A stretch of 64,000 nucleotides of DNA from Opitutia bacterium (GTDB lineage Bacteria; Verrucomicrobiota; Verrucomicrobiia; Opitutales; Opitutaceae): the NCBI GenBank assembly GCA_016190985.1, contig JACPPI010000001.1, positions 277,889 through 341,888 on the forward strand. Reading direction: 5' to 3'. The position numbers and the translations under genes are program-made. Positions 5,056 to 14,457 of this stretch are shown here, in pieces (position 1 is the first letter of the stretch; every line of letters begins with the position of its first letter). Below the pieces are notes generated by a model. That model ran no database searches. It was not told the origin of the DNA and was given only the letters and a program-made list of their open reading frames with translations.

Positions 5056-6327
5056 TCAACTCAAATCCCGGAACGACCCAAATTCCGGATCGAATAGTCT
5101 CCGGTAGGTGCGCACCACCATGCCGTCGGTCTGGCCGGCGAGGAAATCGCAGATGCGCCGGGCCTTCCCGTCCTGCGTCTTCTCCGCCTCGATCAGGCGG
5201 CTGACGTTGGCGGGCAGGATGCGGATGACGCGCTCGTTGCGCTCGGCGTAGTTTTCCCAGATGGCGTTGTAGAGGGCGTGGATGACGACGCGGGCCTTGT
5301 ATTCGAGCTGCTCCAGCTGCGGGCTCTCAAAGATGATGTCGTTGGCCATCTTCTTGAAGAAGGCGGCCTCGTTGAGCGCCGTCTCCTCGACAATGAGGTC
5401 GTATTTGTAGCGGTTGGTCTTTTCCGCCATGAAATTGTCGCGCGGCCTGAGGCGGCACGCCTGGATGAAGGCGCCGATCTTCTTGGAGAAGGTGTTTTCC
5501 AGCCGGTCGCGGCGCAGGGCGTCGAACAGCGTGTCGAGGTGCCGCTGCTCGGCCGCGCCGACGGTCTCGCCGTCGGCCCAGCGCTCGACGCGCTCGACGG
5601 TGAGGAAGCCGGCGCGCACACCGTCGACGATGTCGTTGAGCGAGTAGGCCGCGTCGTCGGCCCAGTCCATGATCTGGCACTCGACGCTCTTGAAGTCGTT
5701 GAGCGCGTCGCCGCGCATGAGGTTGCCGGGGATCTTGGCCCCGCCGAAGACCCAGTCGCGCACCGGCGCCTGGCCGTCGTAGATGAAGTGGTTGAGCGGC
5801 GGCGTGGCGAACTCGGTGTAGAGTTTTTTGTATTTCAGGACGCCGTCGAGGAGCGCCCGCGTGGGCTGCATGCCCTTCACGCCGGATTCGTTCTGGTAGA
5901 TGGTCTCGCAGAGCAGATGCAGCGTCTGGGCGTTGCCCTCGAAGCCGCCGCGGCGCTTCATCAGCTCCTGCAGCGTGCGCTCGCCGGAGTGGCCGAAGGG
6001 CGGGTGGCCCATGTCGTGCGCCAGGCTGCAGGCTTCGACGAGGTCGGAGTCGATGTAGAAACCGGCGGCCAGCGGGTCGCCGCGGCTGATGAGCCAGGCG
6101 CAGATGGAGCGGCCGATCTGCGCGACCTCCATCGAGTGCGTGAGCCGGGTGCGGTAGAAATCGTATTCGCCGCTGAGGAAGACCTGGGTCTTCGACTGGA
6201 GCTTGCGGAAGGCGTGCGCGTGGATGATCCGGTCGCGGTCGATCTGGAACGGGCTGCGGTAGTCGGTCTTCCGGGCGGTGCCCCACTCCTGCAGGTCAAA
6301 GGCGTTGTAGAAACTGTTCTGCGGCAT
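5056..6327 (-). CDS. dgt: dGTPase-like HD-domain triphosphohydrolase (423 aa)
   Basis: Hydrolyses dNTPs, typically dGTP, to deoxynucleoside and triphosphate. HD metal-binding motifs are visible: RTRLTHSMEV near residue 58, then AHDMGHPPFGHSGE near residue 110, and the downstream DWADDAAYSLND. The start at 6327 (MPQNSFYNAF) fits the family N-terminus. The frame is open 89 codons further upstream, but that stretch contains the palindromic repeat and no family match. It is convergent with the integron array, whose last cassette remnant touches its stop codon. Confidence 0.88.
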   Translation of the reverse strand: MPQNSFYNAFDLQEWGTARKTDYRSPFQIDRDRIIHAHAFRKLQSKTQVFLSGEYDFYRTRLTHSMEVAQIGRSICAWLISRGDPLAAGFYIDSDLVEACSLAHDMGHPPFGHSGERTLQELMKRRGGFEGNAQTLHLLCETIYQNESGVKGMQPTRALLDGVLKYKKLYTEFATPPLNHFIYDGQAPVRDWVFGGAKIPGNLMRGDALNDFKSVECQIMDWADDAAYSLNDIVDGVRAGFLTVERVERWADGETVGAAEQRHLDTLFDALRRDRLENTFSKKIGAFIQACRLRPRDNFMAEKTNRYKYDLIVEETALNEAAFFKKMANDIIFESPQLEQLEYKARVVIHALYNAIWENYAERNERVIRILPANVSRLIEAEKTQDGKARRICDFLAGQTDGMVVRTYRRLFDPEFGSFRDLS

Positions 6328-6467
6328 GTGTGAAGTGAAAGTGCACAGTGAAGGTGAGAGTGACAGCCTTGCCAAGCTAATGCCGCGCCCGGGCCGGCGC
6401 GAAAATGCCCCGACCGCCCACGCCGCTTTTTGATCGCCCACTTTCACTCTCATTCTCACTTTCACCG
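6328..6467. repeat. Pyrimidine/purine inverted repeat (family R6), copy 1
   Basis: The left arm (6328-6366) is a purine-rich GTGAAAGTG/GGTGAGAGTGA run. The right arm (6439-6466) is its pyrimidine counterpart CACTTTCACTCTCATTCTC. It separates the divergent dgt and S9 peptidase genes and leaves little room for an ordinary promoter. The same kind of element recurs at 11113, 42643, 45260 and 51918. Confidence 0.6.
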
Positions 6468-6469
6468 GC

Positions 6470-8752
6470 ATGCTGCGCCCCCTCTCCCCTCTGTTTCTGG
6501 CCGCCCTTTGTCTCGTCAGCGCCCCCGTCCTCCGGTGCGCCGAATCCACCGAGGCCAAGAGCCCCATCACCGCCGCCGACCTGCTGAACCTCAAGCAACT
6601 CGAAAGTCCCGCCCTGTCGCCCGACGGCCGCTGGGTCGTCTATGTCGTCCGCTCCATCGAGCCAAAGGCCGGCGAGACTGACGACTGGACCTACCGCACG
6701 CGCCTCTGGCTCGCGGCAACGGACGGTTCGGCCGCGCCCCGCCAGCTCACCTTCGGCGCCGCCCGCGATTCCAGCCCGGCCTGGTCCCCGGCGGGAGACC
6801 ATATCGCCTTTGTGCGCGCCGTGGAAAAGGAGAAGCCGCAAATCCACCTGCTTCCGCTCGCCGGTGGCGAGGCCCGGCCGCTGACGAAGATCGAAACCGG
6901 CGCCACCAGCCCGCGCTGGTCGCCCGACGGCGCGCAGATTCTCTTCACCAGCTCCCTCGCCTACGCGCAGGTGCGCGCCGCGCTGGAGAAAAAATCCGCG
7001 GACGCCACACCGGCCTGGAGCAACGAGAGACCCCGCCGCAAGGCCAACGACACCGCCAACTGGGGCCTGAAGGACGACAAGGCATCAGCCGCCGCCAAGG
7101 CTATGGCTGACTCGTCCAGCGGCGTTGCCGCAGGCGAGAAGGCCGGTGGCCAGAAACCGGTAGCGAAGCCCGATGGGTCACTGCAGGAAATCCGCGAGTG
7201 GCTCGCCAAGGACGAGGCCGACGCCAACCCGCGCGTCAGCAACCGCCTGAATTTCCTCGCCGAGGGCGATCTCGCAGTGACGCCCGAGTTCAACCAGTTC
7301 TACACCATCGCGCCCGCCGAGGGTGCCGAGCCGCAGGCCATTACTCCCGGCTACGAGGGCTATGCCGCCGCCGCGTGGCTGGCCGATGGCAAAGGCATCG
7401 TCTGCGTCGGCCCGCGCGACCGCAAGCTGCACCCGGATCGCGACCGCCTGAGCGGCCTCTACAGCATCGACGTCGCGACCGGCGCGGCCAAGGTGCTCTT
7501 GGAGGAGCCGGGCTGCAATTACACGGAGCCCGCCGCGTCGCCCGACGGCAAGTGGATCGCCTATGCGCTGCGCACGGGCGGGGAGTTCAGCTTTGACCAA
7601 CCCATGGTCGCCGTCGTGCCCGCCGGCGGCGGCACACCGAAAGTGCTGACGCCAAACCTCGACCGCGCCGTGAGTGGCCTCAAATGGTCGGATGACGGGA
7701 ATTTCGTTTACTTCACCGCCCCTGACCGCGGGGGTTTTCCGCTCTTTCGCGTTGGTGTCGACGGGGCGACGCCGGAGACACTCACCGCAGCGCGTGATTG
7801 GGGCATCCGCGACTACGACGTCCGGCACGGCATCCTCGCGCAAATCGTGACCAACCCCGCCAACCCCTGGGAGCTTTATCTCGGCGCGGCGGACAGCAAG
7901 AGCGCCCGGCCCCTCACCGCGCACAACAGCGCCTGGCTGAAGGACCGCCAGCTCAGCGCCTACGAGCCGCACCGGCTCGAACAGGCCGACGGCATCACGG
8001 TCGACTACTGGACGATCAAGCCCGCGGATTTCGACCCGGCGAAAAAATATCCCCTGCTGCTCAACATCCACGGCGGCCCCTCGGCCATGTGGGGCCCGGG
8101 CGAGGCGACGATGTGGCTTGAGTTCCAGTTCTACGCCGCGCGCGGCTACGCCATTGTCTTCGCCAACCCCCGCGGCTCGGGCGGCTATGGGAAGGACTAC
8201 CAGCGCGCCAACTTCAAGGACTGGGGCATCGGCCCCGCGAGCGACGTGCTCGCGGCCGCCACCTTTGCCGCCAAGGAGCCGTGGATCGACCCGGCCCGGC
8301 AGGTCGTCACCGGCGGCTCCTACGGCGGCTACCTGACGGCGTGGATCGTCGGGCACGACCACCGCTTCAAGGCCGCCGTGGCCCAGCGCGGCGTCTACGA
8401 TCTCGCGACCTTCTACGGCGAAGGCAACGCCTGGTTCCTGGTGCCGCTCTATTGGGGCGGTTACCCGTGGCAGCCGGAGGTGCGGGCGATCCTCGAGCGC
8501 GATTCGCCCTTGAACTATGTCGCCAACATCAGGACCCCGCTGCTCATCCAGCATGGCGACGTGGATTTCCGCACGGGCGTGATCCAGAGCCAGATCCTCT
8601 ACAAGAGCCTCAAGCAGCTCGGCCGCGAGGTGGAATACGCCCGCTATCCGCGCGCCACGCACGAGCTGAGCCGCAGCGGCGAGCCCAAGCAGCGCCTTGA
8701 CACGCTGGTGCGCTACGAGGAGTTTTTCCGCCGCTATGTGGGAAAAAATTAG
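6470..8752 (+). CDS. Secreted S9-family prolyl oligopeptidase-like peptidase (760 aa)
   Basis: A serine peptidase of the acylaminoacyl-peptidase/DPP-type S9 group, probably periplasmic. The signal peptide is at residues 1-23 (PLFLAALCLVSAPVLRCA). It is followed by a beta-propeller with WSPDG/SPDGKWIAY repeats (about residues 40-480) and a C-terminal alpha/beta-hydrolase domain. The nucleophile Ser is in GGSYGGYL, the oxyanion part in NIHGGP, the Asp in HGDVDFRTG and the His in ATHELSR. A low-complexity linker around residues 180-240 is lineage-specific. It stands alone, between dgt and ogt. Confidence 0.9.
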   Translation: MLRPLSPLFLAALCLVSAPVLRCAESTEAKSPITAADLLNLKQLESPALSPDGRWVVYVVRSIEPKAGETDDWTYRTRLWLAATDGSAAPRQLTFGAARDSSPAWSPAGDHIAFVRAVEKEKPQIHLLPLAGGEARPLTKIETGATSPRWSPDGAQILFTSSLAYAQVRAALEKKSADATPAWSNERPRRKANDTANWGLKDDKASAAAKAMADSSSGVAAGEKAGGQKPVAKPDGSLQEIREWLAKDEADANPRVSNRLNFLAEGDLAVTPEFNQFYTIAPAEGAEPQAITPGYEGYAAAAWLADGKGIVCVGPRDRKLHPDRDRLSGLYSIDVATGAAKVLLEEPGCNYTEPAASPDGKWIAYALRTGGEFSFDQPMVAVVPAGGGTPKVLTPNLDRAVSGLKWSDDGNFVYFTAPDRGGFPLFRVGVDGATPETLTAARDWGIRDYDVRHGILAQIVTNPANPWELYLGAADSKSARPLTAHNSAWLKDRQLSAYEPHRLEQADGITVDYWTIKPADFDPAKKYPLLLNIHGGPSAMWGPGEATMWLEFQFYAARGYAIVFANPRGSGGYGKDYQRANFKDWGIGPASDVLAAATFAAKEPWIDPARQVVTGGSYGGYLTAWIVGHDHRFKAAVAQRGVYDLATFYGEGNAWFLVPLYWGGYPWQPEVRAILERDSPLNYVANIRTPLLIQHGDVDFRTGVIQSQILYKSLKQLGREVEYARYPRATHELSRSGEPKQRLDTLVRYEEFFRRYVGKN

Positions 8753-8783
8753 CCGCCCGGTTTGCGCCCTTGGCTTGAGCCAC

Positions 8784-8839
8784 TGTGGGAGCGAGCTTGC
8801 GCGCGACAATTTTGAGTCGCGTGCCAGCACGCTCCCACA
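8784..8839. repeat. REP-like palindrome (family R3), copy 1
   Basis: TGTGGGAGCGAGCTTGCGCG at the left pairs with the CAGCACGCTCCCACA arm on the right. It resembles REP elements of Pseudomonas type. A relative is at 32800-32867. Confidence 0.7.
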
Positions 8840-8842
8840 ACA

Positions 8843-9376
8843 ATGCACCCCATGCCTCACGCGCTCCTCTCCACCAAGTTCGGCACCTGCGGCATCGCGT
8901 GGAATGACGCCGGCCTGACCGGTTTCCAACTGCCCGAGGAGACCGAGGAGCTGACCGAGCAGCACCTCGCCCGCAAGGCGCGCAGCCAGTTGGCCGCCGA
9001 GCCGCCGCCGGAATGGGTGCGGAGGGTGATTGCCCGCGTGCAGCAGCATCTGGAGGGGCAGTTGCAGGATTTCGCCGGCACCAAGCTCGACTGGTCGCGC
9101 GTGACGGATTTCCAGCAGGCCGTCTATCTCCAGGCTCAGGCCATCAAGCCCGGCCACAAGAAGAGCTATGGCGAGATCGCCAGGCTTATGGCGCTGGGCA
9201 ACGAGGCCGCCCGCGCCGTGGGTGTGGCGCTGGCGACGAATCCCTGGCCGCTCATCGTGCCCTGCCATCGCGTCGTCTCGGCCGGCGACAAGATGACGGG
9301 CTTCTCCGCCCCTGGCGGCGTGCGCACCAAGACCCGGCTGCTCGCGCTCGAAGGCGCGGAGCTGCTGTCGGAGTAG
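8843..9376 (+). CDS. ogt: Methylated-DNA--protein-cysteine methyltransferase (177 aa)
   Basis: Suicide repair of O6-alkylguanine by transfer of the alkyl group to an active-site cysteine. The canonical PCHRVV motif (about residue 141) carries the acceptor Cys, and downstream GFSAPGG..TK-x-xLLALEG matches the family. The N-terminal half is an RNase-H-like fold domain. The start may be 8843 or the in-frame ATG at 8852. It is directly followed by an alkA-type glycosylase, so the two form an alkylation-repair pair. Confidence 0.92.
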   Translation: MHPMPHALLSTKFGTCGIAWNDAGLTGFQLPEETEELTEQHLARKARSQLAAEPPPEWVRRVIARVQQHLEGQLQDFAGTKLDWSRVTDFQQAVYLQAQAIKPGHKKSYGEIARLMALGNEAARAVGVALATNPWPLIVPCHRVVSAGDKMTGFSAPGGVRTKTRLLALEGAELLSE

Positions 9377-9377
9377 G

Positions 9378-9440
9378 TAGGGCGCGTTATCCCTAAAGCG
9401 CCATTGTTATCGGCGGATTAAGGATATTCCGCCCTGCCCA
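9378..9440. repeat. GTAGGGCG-type palindromic repeat (family R2), copy 1
   Basis: GTAGGGCGCGTTATCC at the left and GGATATTCCGCCCTGCC at the right are imperfect inverted arms around CTAAAGCGCC. The arms are also found at 36295-36321 and 36419-36437. Confidence 0.6.
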
Positions 9441-9444
9441 AGAC

Positions 9445-10077
9445 ATGAAACCCCGCTTCCAATTCGATCCCGCGGCCGCCGTCGCCCACCTGCGGGCGAC
9501 CGACGCCGGGCTGGCCGCGCTGATCGACCGCATCGGCCCTTTCGCCCTGGAGTTGACCGCCGCAGATTCGCTGTTCGAGGCTCTGCTGCGCTCCCTCGTT
9601 TACCAGCAGTTGCACGCCAGGGCTGCCGCCACGATCCATGCGCGCGTGCTGGCCGAGCTGGCCCGCCACGGGGGAACCACGCCGCAAGCCCTGGCCCGGG
9701 TCAGCGACCCGGCGCTGCGCGCCGCCGGGCTGTCGCGCAACAAGCTGATGGCCGCGCGCGACCTCGCCGCCAAATGCCTGGCGGGCACGGTGCCGTCGCT
9801 CCGGACGGCGGCGAAGCTCGGCGACGACGAACTGGTGGCGCGTCTGACCGAGGTGCGCGGCATCGGGCCGTGGACCGTCCACATGCTCCTGATTTTTCAT
9901 CTCGGCCGCCCGGATGTGATGCCCACGGGCGATTTCGCGATCCGGCTCGCCTTCAAGAATCTCTACCGCAAGCGCAGGGATCCGACACCCGAGGCCATCC
10001 TGAAGCTGACGCGGCCCTGGCAGCCCTACCGCTCGGTTGCGAGCTGGTATCTCTGGCGTTCGCTCGACAGCGGCTGA
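9445..10077 (+). CDS. alkA: DNA-3-methyladenine glycosylase II, AlkA-like (210 aa)
   Basis: Base-excision glycosylase of the HhH-GPD superfamily that removes alkylated purines. The helix-hairpin-helix reads LTEVRGIGPWTVHMLL (about residues 133-148), and the catalytic Asp lies in MPTGDFAIRLAF. The protein is the short form without the N-terminal AlkA domain. It neighbours ogt, which supports a repair role. Confidence 0.9.
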   Translation: MKPRFQFDPAAAVAHLRATDAGLAALIDRIGPFALELTAADSLFEALLRSLVYQQLHARAAATIHARVLAELARHGGTTPQALARVSDPALRAAGLSRNKLMAARDLAAKCLAGTVPSLRTAAKLGDDELVARLTEVRGIGPWTVHMLLIFHLGRPDVMPTGDFAIRLAFKNLYRKRRDPTPEAILKLTRPWQPYRSVASWYLWRSLDSG

Positions 10078-10100
10078 CGAATTCCCCTACGCTGGCGGGC

Positions 10101-11108
10101 ATGGCCATCATTGACGACGCGCCCGCCAGCTATCCGGAGCAAAGCATCGGCAGTTTGATGGAGCCGCCGATCGCGGTCTTCCCGCCGCGGATGACCGTGG
10201 CGGAGGCCACCGAGGAGATCCGCGAACTGGCCGGGCGGCGGATGTTCACCTACGGCTATATCACGGACACGGCCGGCGTGCTGCTGGGGGTTGTCACCAT
10301 GCGCGACCTGCTGCTGCATCAGGACTCGGACCGGCTGGAGGATTTCATGCTGCGCCAGCCGTTCTTCCTGCAACCGGGCATGGACCTGATGGAGGCCATG
10401 CGGCTGACGGTGAACAAACATTACCCGTCCTATCCGGTGTGCAATCCGGCCGGAGTGCTCGTCGGCATCGTCCGCGGCTCGCGGATTTTCGAGCAGCAGG
10501 CGATCGAGATCAGCGCGCAGGCCGGCGCCATGGTCGGTGTTGAAAAGGAGGAGCGCGCCTCCACGCCGTTTCTCACCAGCCTGAAATTCCGGCATCCCTG
10601 GCTGCAGTTCAACCTCCTGACCGCCTTCGTCGCGGCCGCGGTGGTGGGCTTGTTCGAGGACACCATCGCGCGGATCACGGTGCTGGCGGTTTTCCTGCCG
10701 GTGCTGGCGGGGCAATCGGGCAACACCGGCTGCCAGGCCATGGCGGTGGCCTTGCGCGCTCTCACGCTCGGCGAACTGAAACCGGAGGACCGGCATCGCT
10801 TCCTGGTCAAGGAGGCGGCCCTCGGCCTGGCCAACGGCATGATGGTCGGGCTCAGCGCGGGCCTCGGCATGTTTTTCTACGCCACCATGCATGGCACCGG
10901 CGAATCCGCCTTCAAGCTCAGCGCGATCGTGTTCCTCGCCATGACCTGCAGCTGCTTTCTCAGCGGTGTCTCGGGCGTGATGGTCCCGCTCACGCTGAAG
11001 AAACTGGGCTTCGACCCCGCGACCGCCTCGAGCATTTTCCTGACCACCGCGACCGACGTCGCGAGCATGGGGTTTTTCCTCGGCCTGGCGACGCTGTGGT
11101 TGGGTTAG
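10101..11108 (+). CDS. mgtE: MgtE-type divalent cation (Mg2+) transporter (335 aa)
   Basis: Two CBS domains (about residues 14-135: TVAEATEEIREL, GVLLGVVTMRDLLL, then GVLVGIVRG) precede a five-helix MgtE membrane domain with LPVLAGQSGNTGCQAMAVALRAL, the family's pore signature region. The usual N-terminal superhelical domain is missing, so this is the short MgtE form. The start at 10101 is 24 bp after alkA. The frame is open much further upstream, but only as a shadow of alkA. Confidence 0.85.
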   Translation: MAIIDDAPASYPEQSIGSLMEPPIAVFPPRMTVAEATEEIRELAGRRMFTYGYITDTAGVLLGVVTMRDLLLHQDSDRLEDFMLRQPFFLQPGMDLMEAMRLTVNKHYPSYPVCNPAGVLVGIVRGSRIFEQQAIEISAQAGAMVGVEKEERASTPFLTSLKFRHPWLQFNLLTAFVAAAVVGLFEDTIARITVLAVFLPVLAGQSGNTGCQAMAVALRALTLGELKPEDRHRFLVKEAALGLANGMMVGLSAGLGMFFYATMHGTGESAFKLSAIVFLAMTCSCFLSGVSGVMVPLTLKKLGFDPATASSIFLTTATDVASMGFFLGLATLWLG

Positions 11109-11112
11109 GATT

Positions 11113-11262
11113 GAGGGAAGAATGAGAGTGAAGGTGGAAAGGACGGGTGGCGCACCCGGCACCCCGAATAAGCTGAAAGGCGTATGCTTGCAGGGTTGTC
11201 TCGGAGGGGCGGTCTGCTGTTGAGTTCCCCGTCCTCCACTCTCACTTTCCCTCCTCACTCAT
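11113..11262. repeat. R6 inverted repeat, copy 2, between mgtE and tdh
   Basis: The purine-rich arm AATGAGAGTGAAGGTGGAAA (from 11120) and the pyrimidine-rich arm CCTCCACTCTCACTTTCC (from 11231) flank an 80-bp GC-rich centre. No gene is visible in the interval. Confidence 0.6.
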
Positions 11263-12303
11263 ATGCCCGCCAAAATGCGCGCCATCGTCAAACCCACCGC
11301 CGCACCCGGCCTCATCATGACGGAGGCTCCCGTCCCGACTCCGGGCGTCAACGAGGTCCTGATCAGGATCCGCAAGACCTCCATCTGCGGCACCGATGTT
11401 CACATCAACAAATGGGACCAGTGGGCCGCGCGCACCATCAAGCCGCCGCTGATCATCGGCCACGAATACGTCGGCACTGTGGAGGAGGTCGGCGACGGCG
11501 TCACCGACCTCGTCAAGGGGCAGCTCGTCACCGGCGAGGGCCACATCGTGTGCGGGCACTGCCGCAACTGCCTCGCCGGTCGCCGCCACCTCTGCCCCAA
11601 CACCGTCGGGGTCGGCGTGAACCGCAGCGGCGCGTTCGCCGACTACGTGGTCATCCCGCATTCCAACATCTGGAAGATTCCCGCCGGCATGGATCTCGAT
11701 GTCGTCTCCTGCTTCGACCCGCTCGGCAACGCCGTGCACACCGCCCTCTCCTTCGACCTCGTCGGCGAGGATGTGCTCATCACCGGCGCCGGGCCGATCG
11801 GCTGCATGGCCGTCGCCGTGGCCCGGGCCGCCGGCGCGCGCAAGATCGTCATCACCGACATCAACGACGGCCGCCTGGAGCTGGCCAGGAAACTCCGCCC
11901 GACTCGCACGGTGAATGTCGCCAGGGAAAACCTGACCGAGGTCTGGCACAAGGAGCTGGGCATGAGCGAGGGCTTCGACGTCGGCCTCGAGATGTCGGGC
12001 AGCGCGCAGGCCCTGAACCAGATGATCGACAACATGGTGATGGGCGGCCGCATCGCGCTGCTGGGCGTGCATCCCGGCGAGGCGCAGGTCGACTGGAACA
12101 AGATCGTCTTCAAGATGCTTCACCTGAAGGGCATTTATGGCCGCGAGATGTTCGAGACCTGGTATAAGATGACCGCGCTCGTGCAAGGCGGCATGGACAT
12201 CACGCCGATCATCACGCACCGCCTGCCCGTCGCGGATTTTCAGGAGGGGTTCGAACTCATGGGCGCGGGCAAGTCGGGCAAGATCGTCCTCAACTGGGAG
12301 TAG
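11263..12303 (+). CDS. tdh: L-threonine 3-dehydrogenase (346 aa)
   Basis: Oxidises L-threonine to 2-amino-3-ketobutyrate with NAD+. It is a zinc medium-chain dehydrogenase: catalytic-zinc ligands lie in SICGTDVHI and GHEYVG, the structural-zinc cysteines in [15 protein letters not shown], and the Rossmann motif is [17 protein letters not shown]. The product feeds Kbl, encoded 443 bp downstream. A GxxExxY gene unit lies between the two genes. Confidence 0.93.
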   Translation: MPAKMRAIVKPTAAPGLIMTEAPVPTPGVNEVLIRIRKTSICGTDVHINKWDQWAARTIKPPLIIGHEYVGTVEEVGDGVTDLVKGQLVTGEGHIVCGHCRNCLAGRRHLCPNTVGVGVNRSGAFADYVVIPHSNIWKIPAGMDLDVVSCFDPLGNAVHTALSFDLVGEDVLITGAGPIGCMAVAVARAAGARKIVITDINDGRLELARKLRPTRTVNVARENLTEVWHKELGMSEGFDVGLEMSGSAQALNQMIDNMVMGGRIALLGVHPGEAQVDWNKIVFKMLHLKGIYGREMFETWYKMTALVQGGMDITPIITHRLPVADFQEGFELMGAGKSGKIVLNWE

Positions 12304-12310
12304 AATATCG

Positions 12311-12736
12311 CCACGGATTACACCGATGGCCACGGATGAGCTGATTCACGGAGAACTGAGCAAAGCCATCATCGGCTGTGCGATGCTTGCCCATCGCAAG
12401 CTCAGGCCAGGTCTTCGGGAAAAGACGCATGAGAGAGCGTTGGTTCTTGAATTGAACAAGAAGGGGCTGCTGTGCGAGCAGCAGGAGTCTTTTGATGTGT
12501 TCTACGACGGCGAGGCCATCGACACCTATATCCCCGATTTGATCGTCGCAGATAAGGTCATTGTGGATGCGAAATGCGTGACATCCTTTGACGACACCCA
12601 CGTTGCCCAAATGATCGGATACCTCGCCATCACCAAACTGAGATTGGGATTGCTCATCAACTTTAAGCATGCCCGCCTTCAATGGAAGCGCATCGTCAAC
12701 TGACAGATCATCCGTGCCCATTTGTGCCATCCGTGG
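12311..12736 (+). mobile_element. GxxExxY gene unit bounded by 29-bp imperfect inverted repeats
   Basis: The left repeat is 12311-12339 and the right repeat 12708-12736. The complement of the right agrees with the left at 24 of 29 positions, both starting CCACGGAT and ending CACGGATGA. The unit sits exactly between tdh and kbl, which elsewhere usually form one operon. No target duplication is obvious. Calling it mobile is inference. Confidence 0.6.
12326..12703 (+). CDS. GxxExxY family protein (125 aa)
   Basis: The start codon lies inside the left inverted repeat, which encodes MATDEL. The family core is present: a helix ending [17 protein letters not shown] (the GxxExxY region, here GLREKTHE), then [17 protein letters not shown] and [11 protein letters not shown], a PDDEXK-nuclease-like D...D-x-K arrangement. 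The biological role of the family is not established. Its GC content and codon use are lower than in tdh and kbl, which suggests separate acquisition. Confidence 0.8.
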   Translation: MATDELIHGELSKAIIGCAMLAHRKLRPGLREKTHERALVLELNKKGLLCEQQESFDVFYDGEAIDTYIPDLIVADKVIVDAKCVTSFDDTHVAQMIGYLAITKLRLGLLINFKHARLQWKRIVN

Positions 12737-12746
12737 CTACTCAGAC

Positions 12747-13937
12747 ATGAATTCCGCCTATTACGACCACCTCAAGAAGACCCTCGGCGAGATCGAGGCC
12801 GCCGGGCTCTACAAGCGCGAGCGTGTGATCACCACGCACCAGACCGCGCACATCGCGGTGGCCTCGGGCCAGAAGGTGCTGAACCTCTGCGCCAACAATT
12901 ATCTCGGCCTCGCCGACAATCCTGAACTTGTCGCCGCCGCGCGCGAATCGCTCGACCGCTGGGGCTACGGCCTCGCCTCGGTGCGCTTCATCTGCGGCAC
13001 GCAGCAGATCCACAAAGACCTTGAGGCCGCGATCTCCCGGTTCCTCGGGACCGACGACACCATCCTCTACTCCTCCTGCTTTGACGCCAACGGCGGTCTC
13101 TTCGAGACCCTGCTCGGCGCGGAGGACGCCGTCATTTCCGACGAGCTGAACCACGCCTCGATCATCGACGGCGTGCGCCTCTGCAAGGCCCAGCGCCACC
13201 GTTACAAGAACAACGACCTCGCCGACCTGGAGGCGAAACTCAAGGAAACCGACGCCGCCAAGGCCCGGTTCAAGCTGATCGCCACCGACGGCGTGTTCTC
13301 GATGGACGGGTTCATCGCCAACCTGCAGGGCATCTGTGATCTCGCCGACAAATACGGCGCGATCATGATGGTCGACGACTCCCACTCCGTCGGCTTCATG
13401 GGCAAGACCGGTCGCGGCACGCACGAGCACTGCGGCGTCATGGGCCGCGTGGATGTTTTCACCGGCACACTGGGCAAGGCTCTCGGGGGCGCCACCGGCG
13501 GCTACACGAGCGGCCGCCAGGAGATCATCGACCTGCTCCGGCAGCGGTCGCGGCCCTACCTTTTTTCAAACACGATTGCGCCGAGCGTCGCCGCCGCGTC
13601 GATCAAGTGCCTGGAGATGCTTACGCGCTCGACCGAGTTGCGCGACAAGCTCGAGGCCAACACGAAGTTCTTCCGCGACGGCCTGACCAAGGCCGGCCTC
13701 ACGATCCGTCCCGGCACGCACCCGATCGTCCCGGTCATGCTCGGGGACGCCGCGCTGTCGCAGAAGGTCGCGGCCCGCATGTTGGAGAAAGGCGTCTATG
13801 TCATCGGATTCTTCTATCCCGTGGTGCCGCAGGGCATGGCGCGCATCCGCACCCAGGTGTCCGCCGCGCACAGCCGTGAGGACCTGGCGTTTGCGATTGA
13901 GAAGTTTGCCGAGGTGAAGCAGGAATTTGGGCTTTAG
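12747..13937 (+). CDS. kbl: Glycine C-acetyltransferase (2-amino-3-ketobutyrate CoA ligase, 396 aa)
   Basis: PLP enzyme converting 2-amino-3-ketobutyrate and CoA to glycine and acetyl-CoA, completing threonine catabolism begun by Tdh. Alpha-oxoamine synthase signatures are clear: [12 protein letters not shown], the [17 protein letters not shown] region, and the PLP lysine in [14 protein letters not shown]. The start MNSAYYDHL at 12747 fits the family and lies 10 bp after the inverted repeat. Confidence 0.94.
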   Translation: MNSAYYDHLKKTLGEIEAAGLYKRERVITTHQTAHIAVASGQKVLNLCANNYLGLADNPELVAAARESLDRWGYGLASVRFICGTQQIHKDLEAAISRFLGTDDTILYSSCFDANGGLFETLLGAEDAVISDELNHASIIDGVRLCKAQRHRYKNNDLADLEAKLKETDAAKARFKLIATDGVFSMDGFIANLQGICDLADKYGAIMMVDDSHSVGFMGKTGRGTHEHCGVMGRVDVFTGTLGKALGGATGGYTSGRQEIIDLLRQRSRPYLFSNTIAPSVAAASIKCLEMLTRSTELRDKLEANTKFFRDGLTKAGLTIRPGTHPIVPVMLGDAALSQKVAARMLEKGVYVIGFFYPVVPQGMARIRTQVSAAHSREDLAFAIEKFAEVKQEFGL

Positions 13938-13948
13938 TTCAATTAATC

Positions 13949-14029
13949 GTCATTCTGAGCGAAGCGAAGAATCCAGCGATTCACTCACGGCGTGACAGCC
14001 CATGGATTCTTCGCTTCGCTCAGAATGAC
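13949..14029. repeat. Palindromic repeat CATTCTGAGCGAAGCGAAG (family R1), copy 1
   Basis: Two 27-bp arms, nearly perfect complements, lie around a 27-bp centre, between kbl and cdd. Relatives lie at 15251, 32872 (half) and 36333. It may act as a transcription terminator or mRNA stabiliser. The sequence gives no protein. Confidence 0.8.
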
Positions 14030-14040
14030 CGGAAGCTAAC

Positions 14041-14457
14041 ATGAAAGCGCCAACTCCGCCTCAACTCCGCAAGCTCAAGGCCGCCGCCAAGACGGCCGCC
14101 GGCCGGGCCTACGCGCCCTACTCCAGGTTCACCGTCGGCGCCGCCATCCTGACCGCCTCGGGAAAGGTCTACTCCGGCTGCAACGTCGAGAACGCCTCCT
14201 ACGGCCTGACCAACTGCGCCGAGCGCACCGCGATCTTCAATGCCGTGGCTGCGGGAGAGAAGAAACTCCGGCTGCAGTGCGTGGTCGTCTACACCCCGAC
14301 CGACATGCCCACGGCGCCCTGCGGCGCCTGCCGCCAGGTCATCAATGAATTCGGCCCGAAGGCCCGCATCCTTTCCATTTGTCGCGGCAAGGGCCAAATC
14401 TCCTCGAGCACGCACGAGTTGCTGCCCGATTCCTTTGGTCCGGCCAGCCTGGGCTAA
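14041..14457 (+). CDS. cdd: Cytidine deaminase (138 aa)
   Basis: Deaminates cytidine and deoxycytidine. This is the small tetrameric type: the zinc-binding CAERTA motif (CAE, with the catalytic Glu) and APCGACRQV (the other two Cys) are present, plus the substrate loop SRFTVGAA and NVENASYG. The start ATG is 11 bp after the R1 repeat. It overlaps the stop of the converging hydrolase gene by 4 bp. Confidence 0.93.
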   Translation: MKAPTPPQLRKLKAAAKTAAGRAYAPYSRFTVGAAILTASGKVYSGCNVENASYGLTNCAERTAIFNAVAAGEKKLRLQCVVVYTPTDMPTAPCGACRQVINEFGPKARILSICRGKGQISSSTHELLPDSFGPASLG

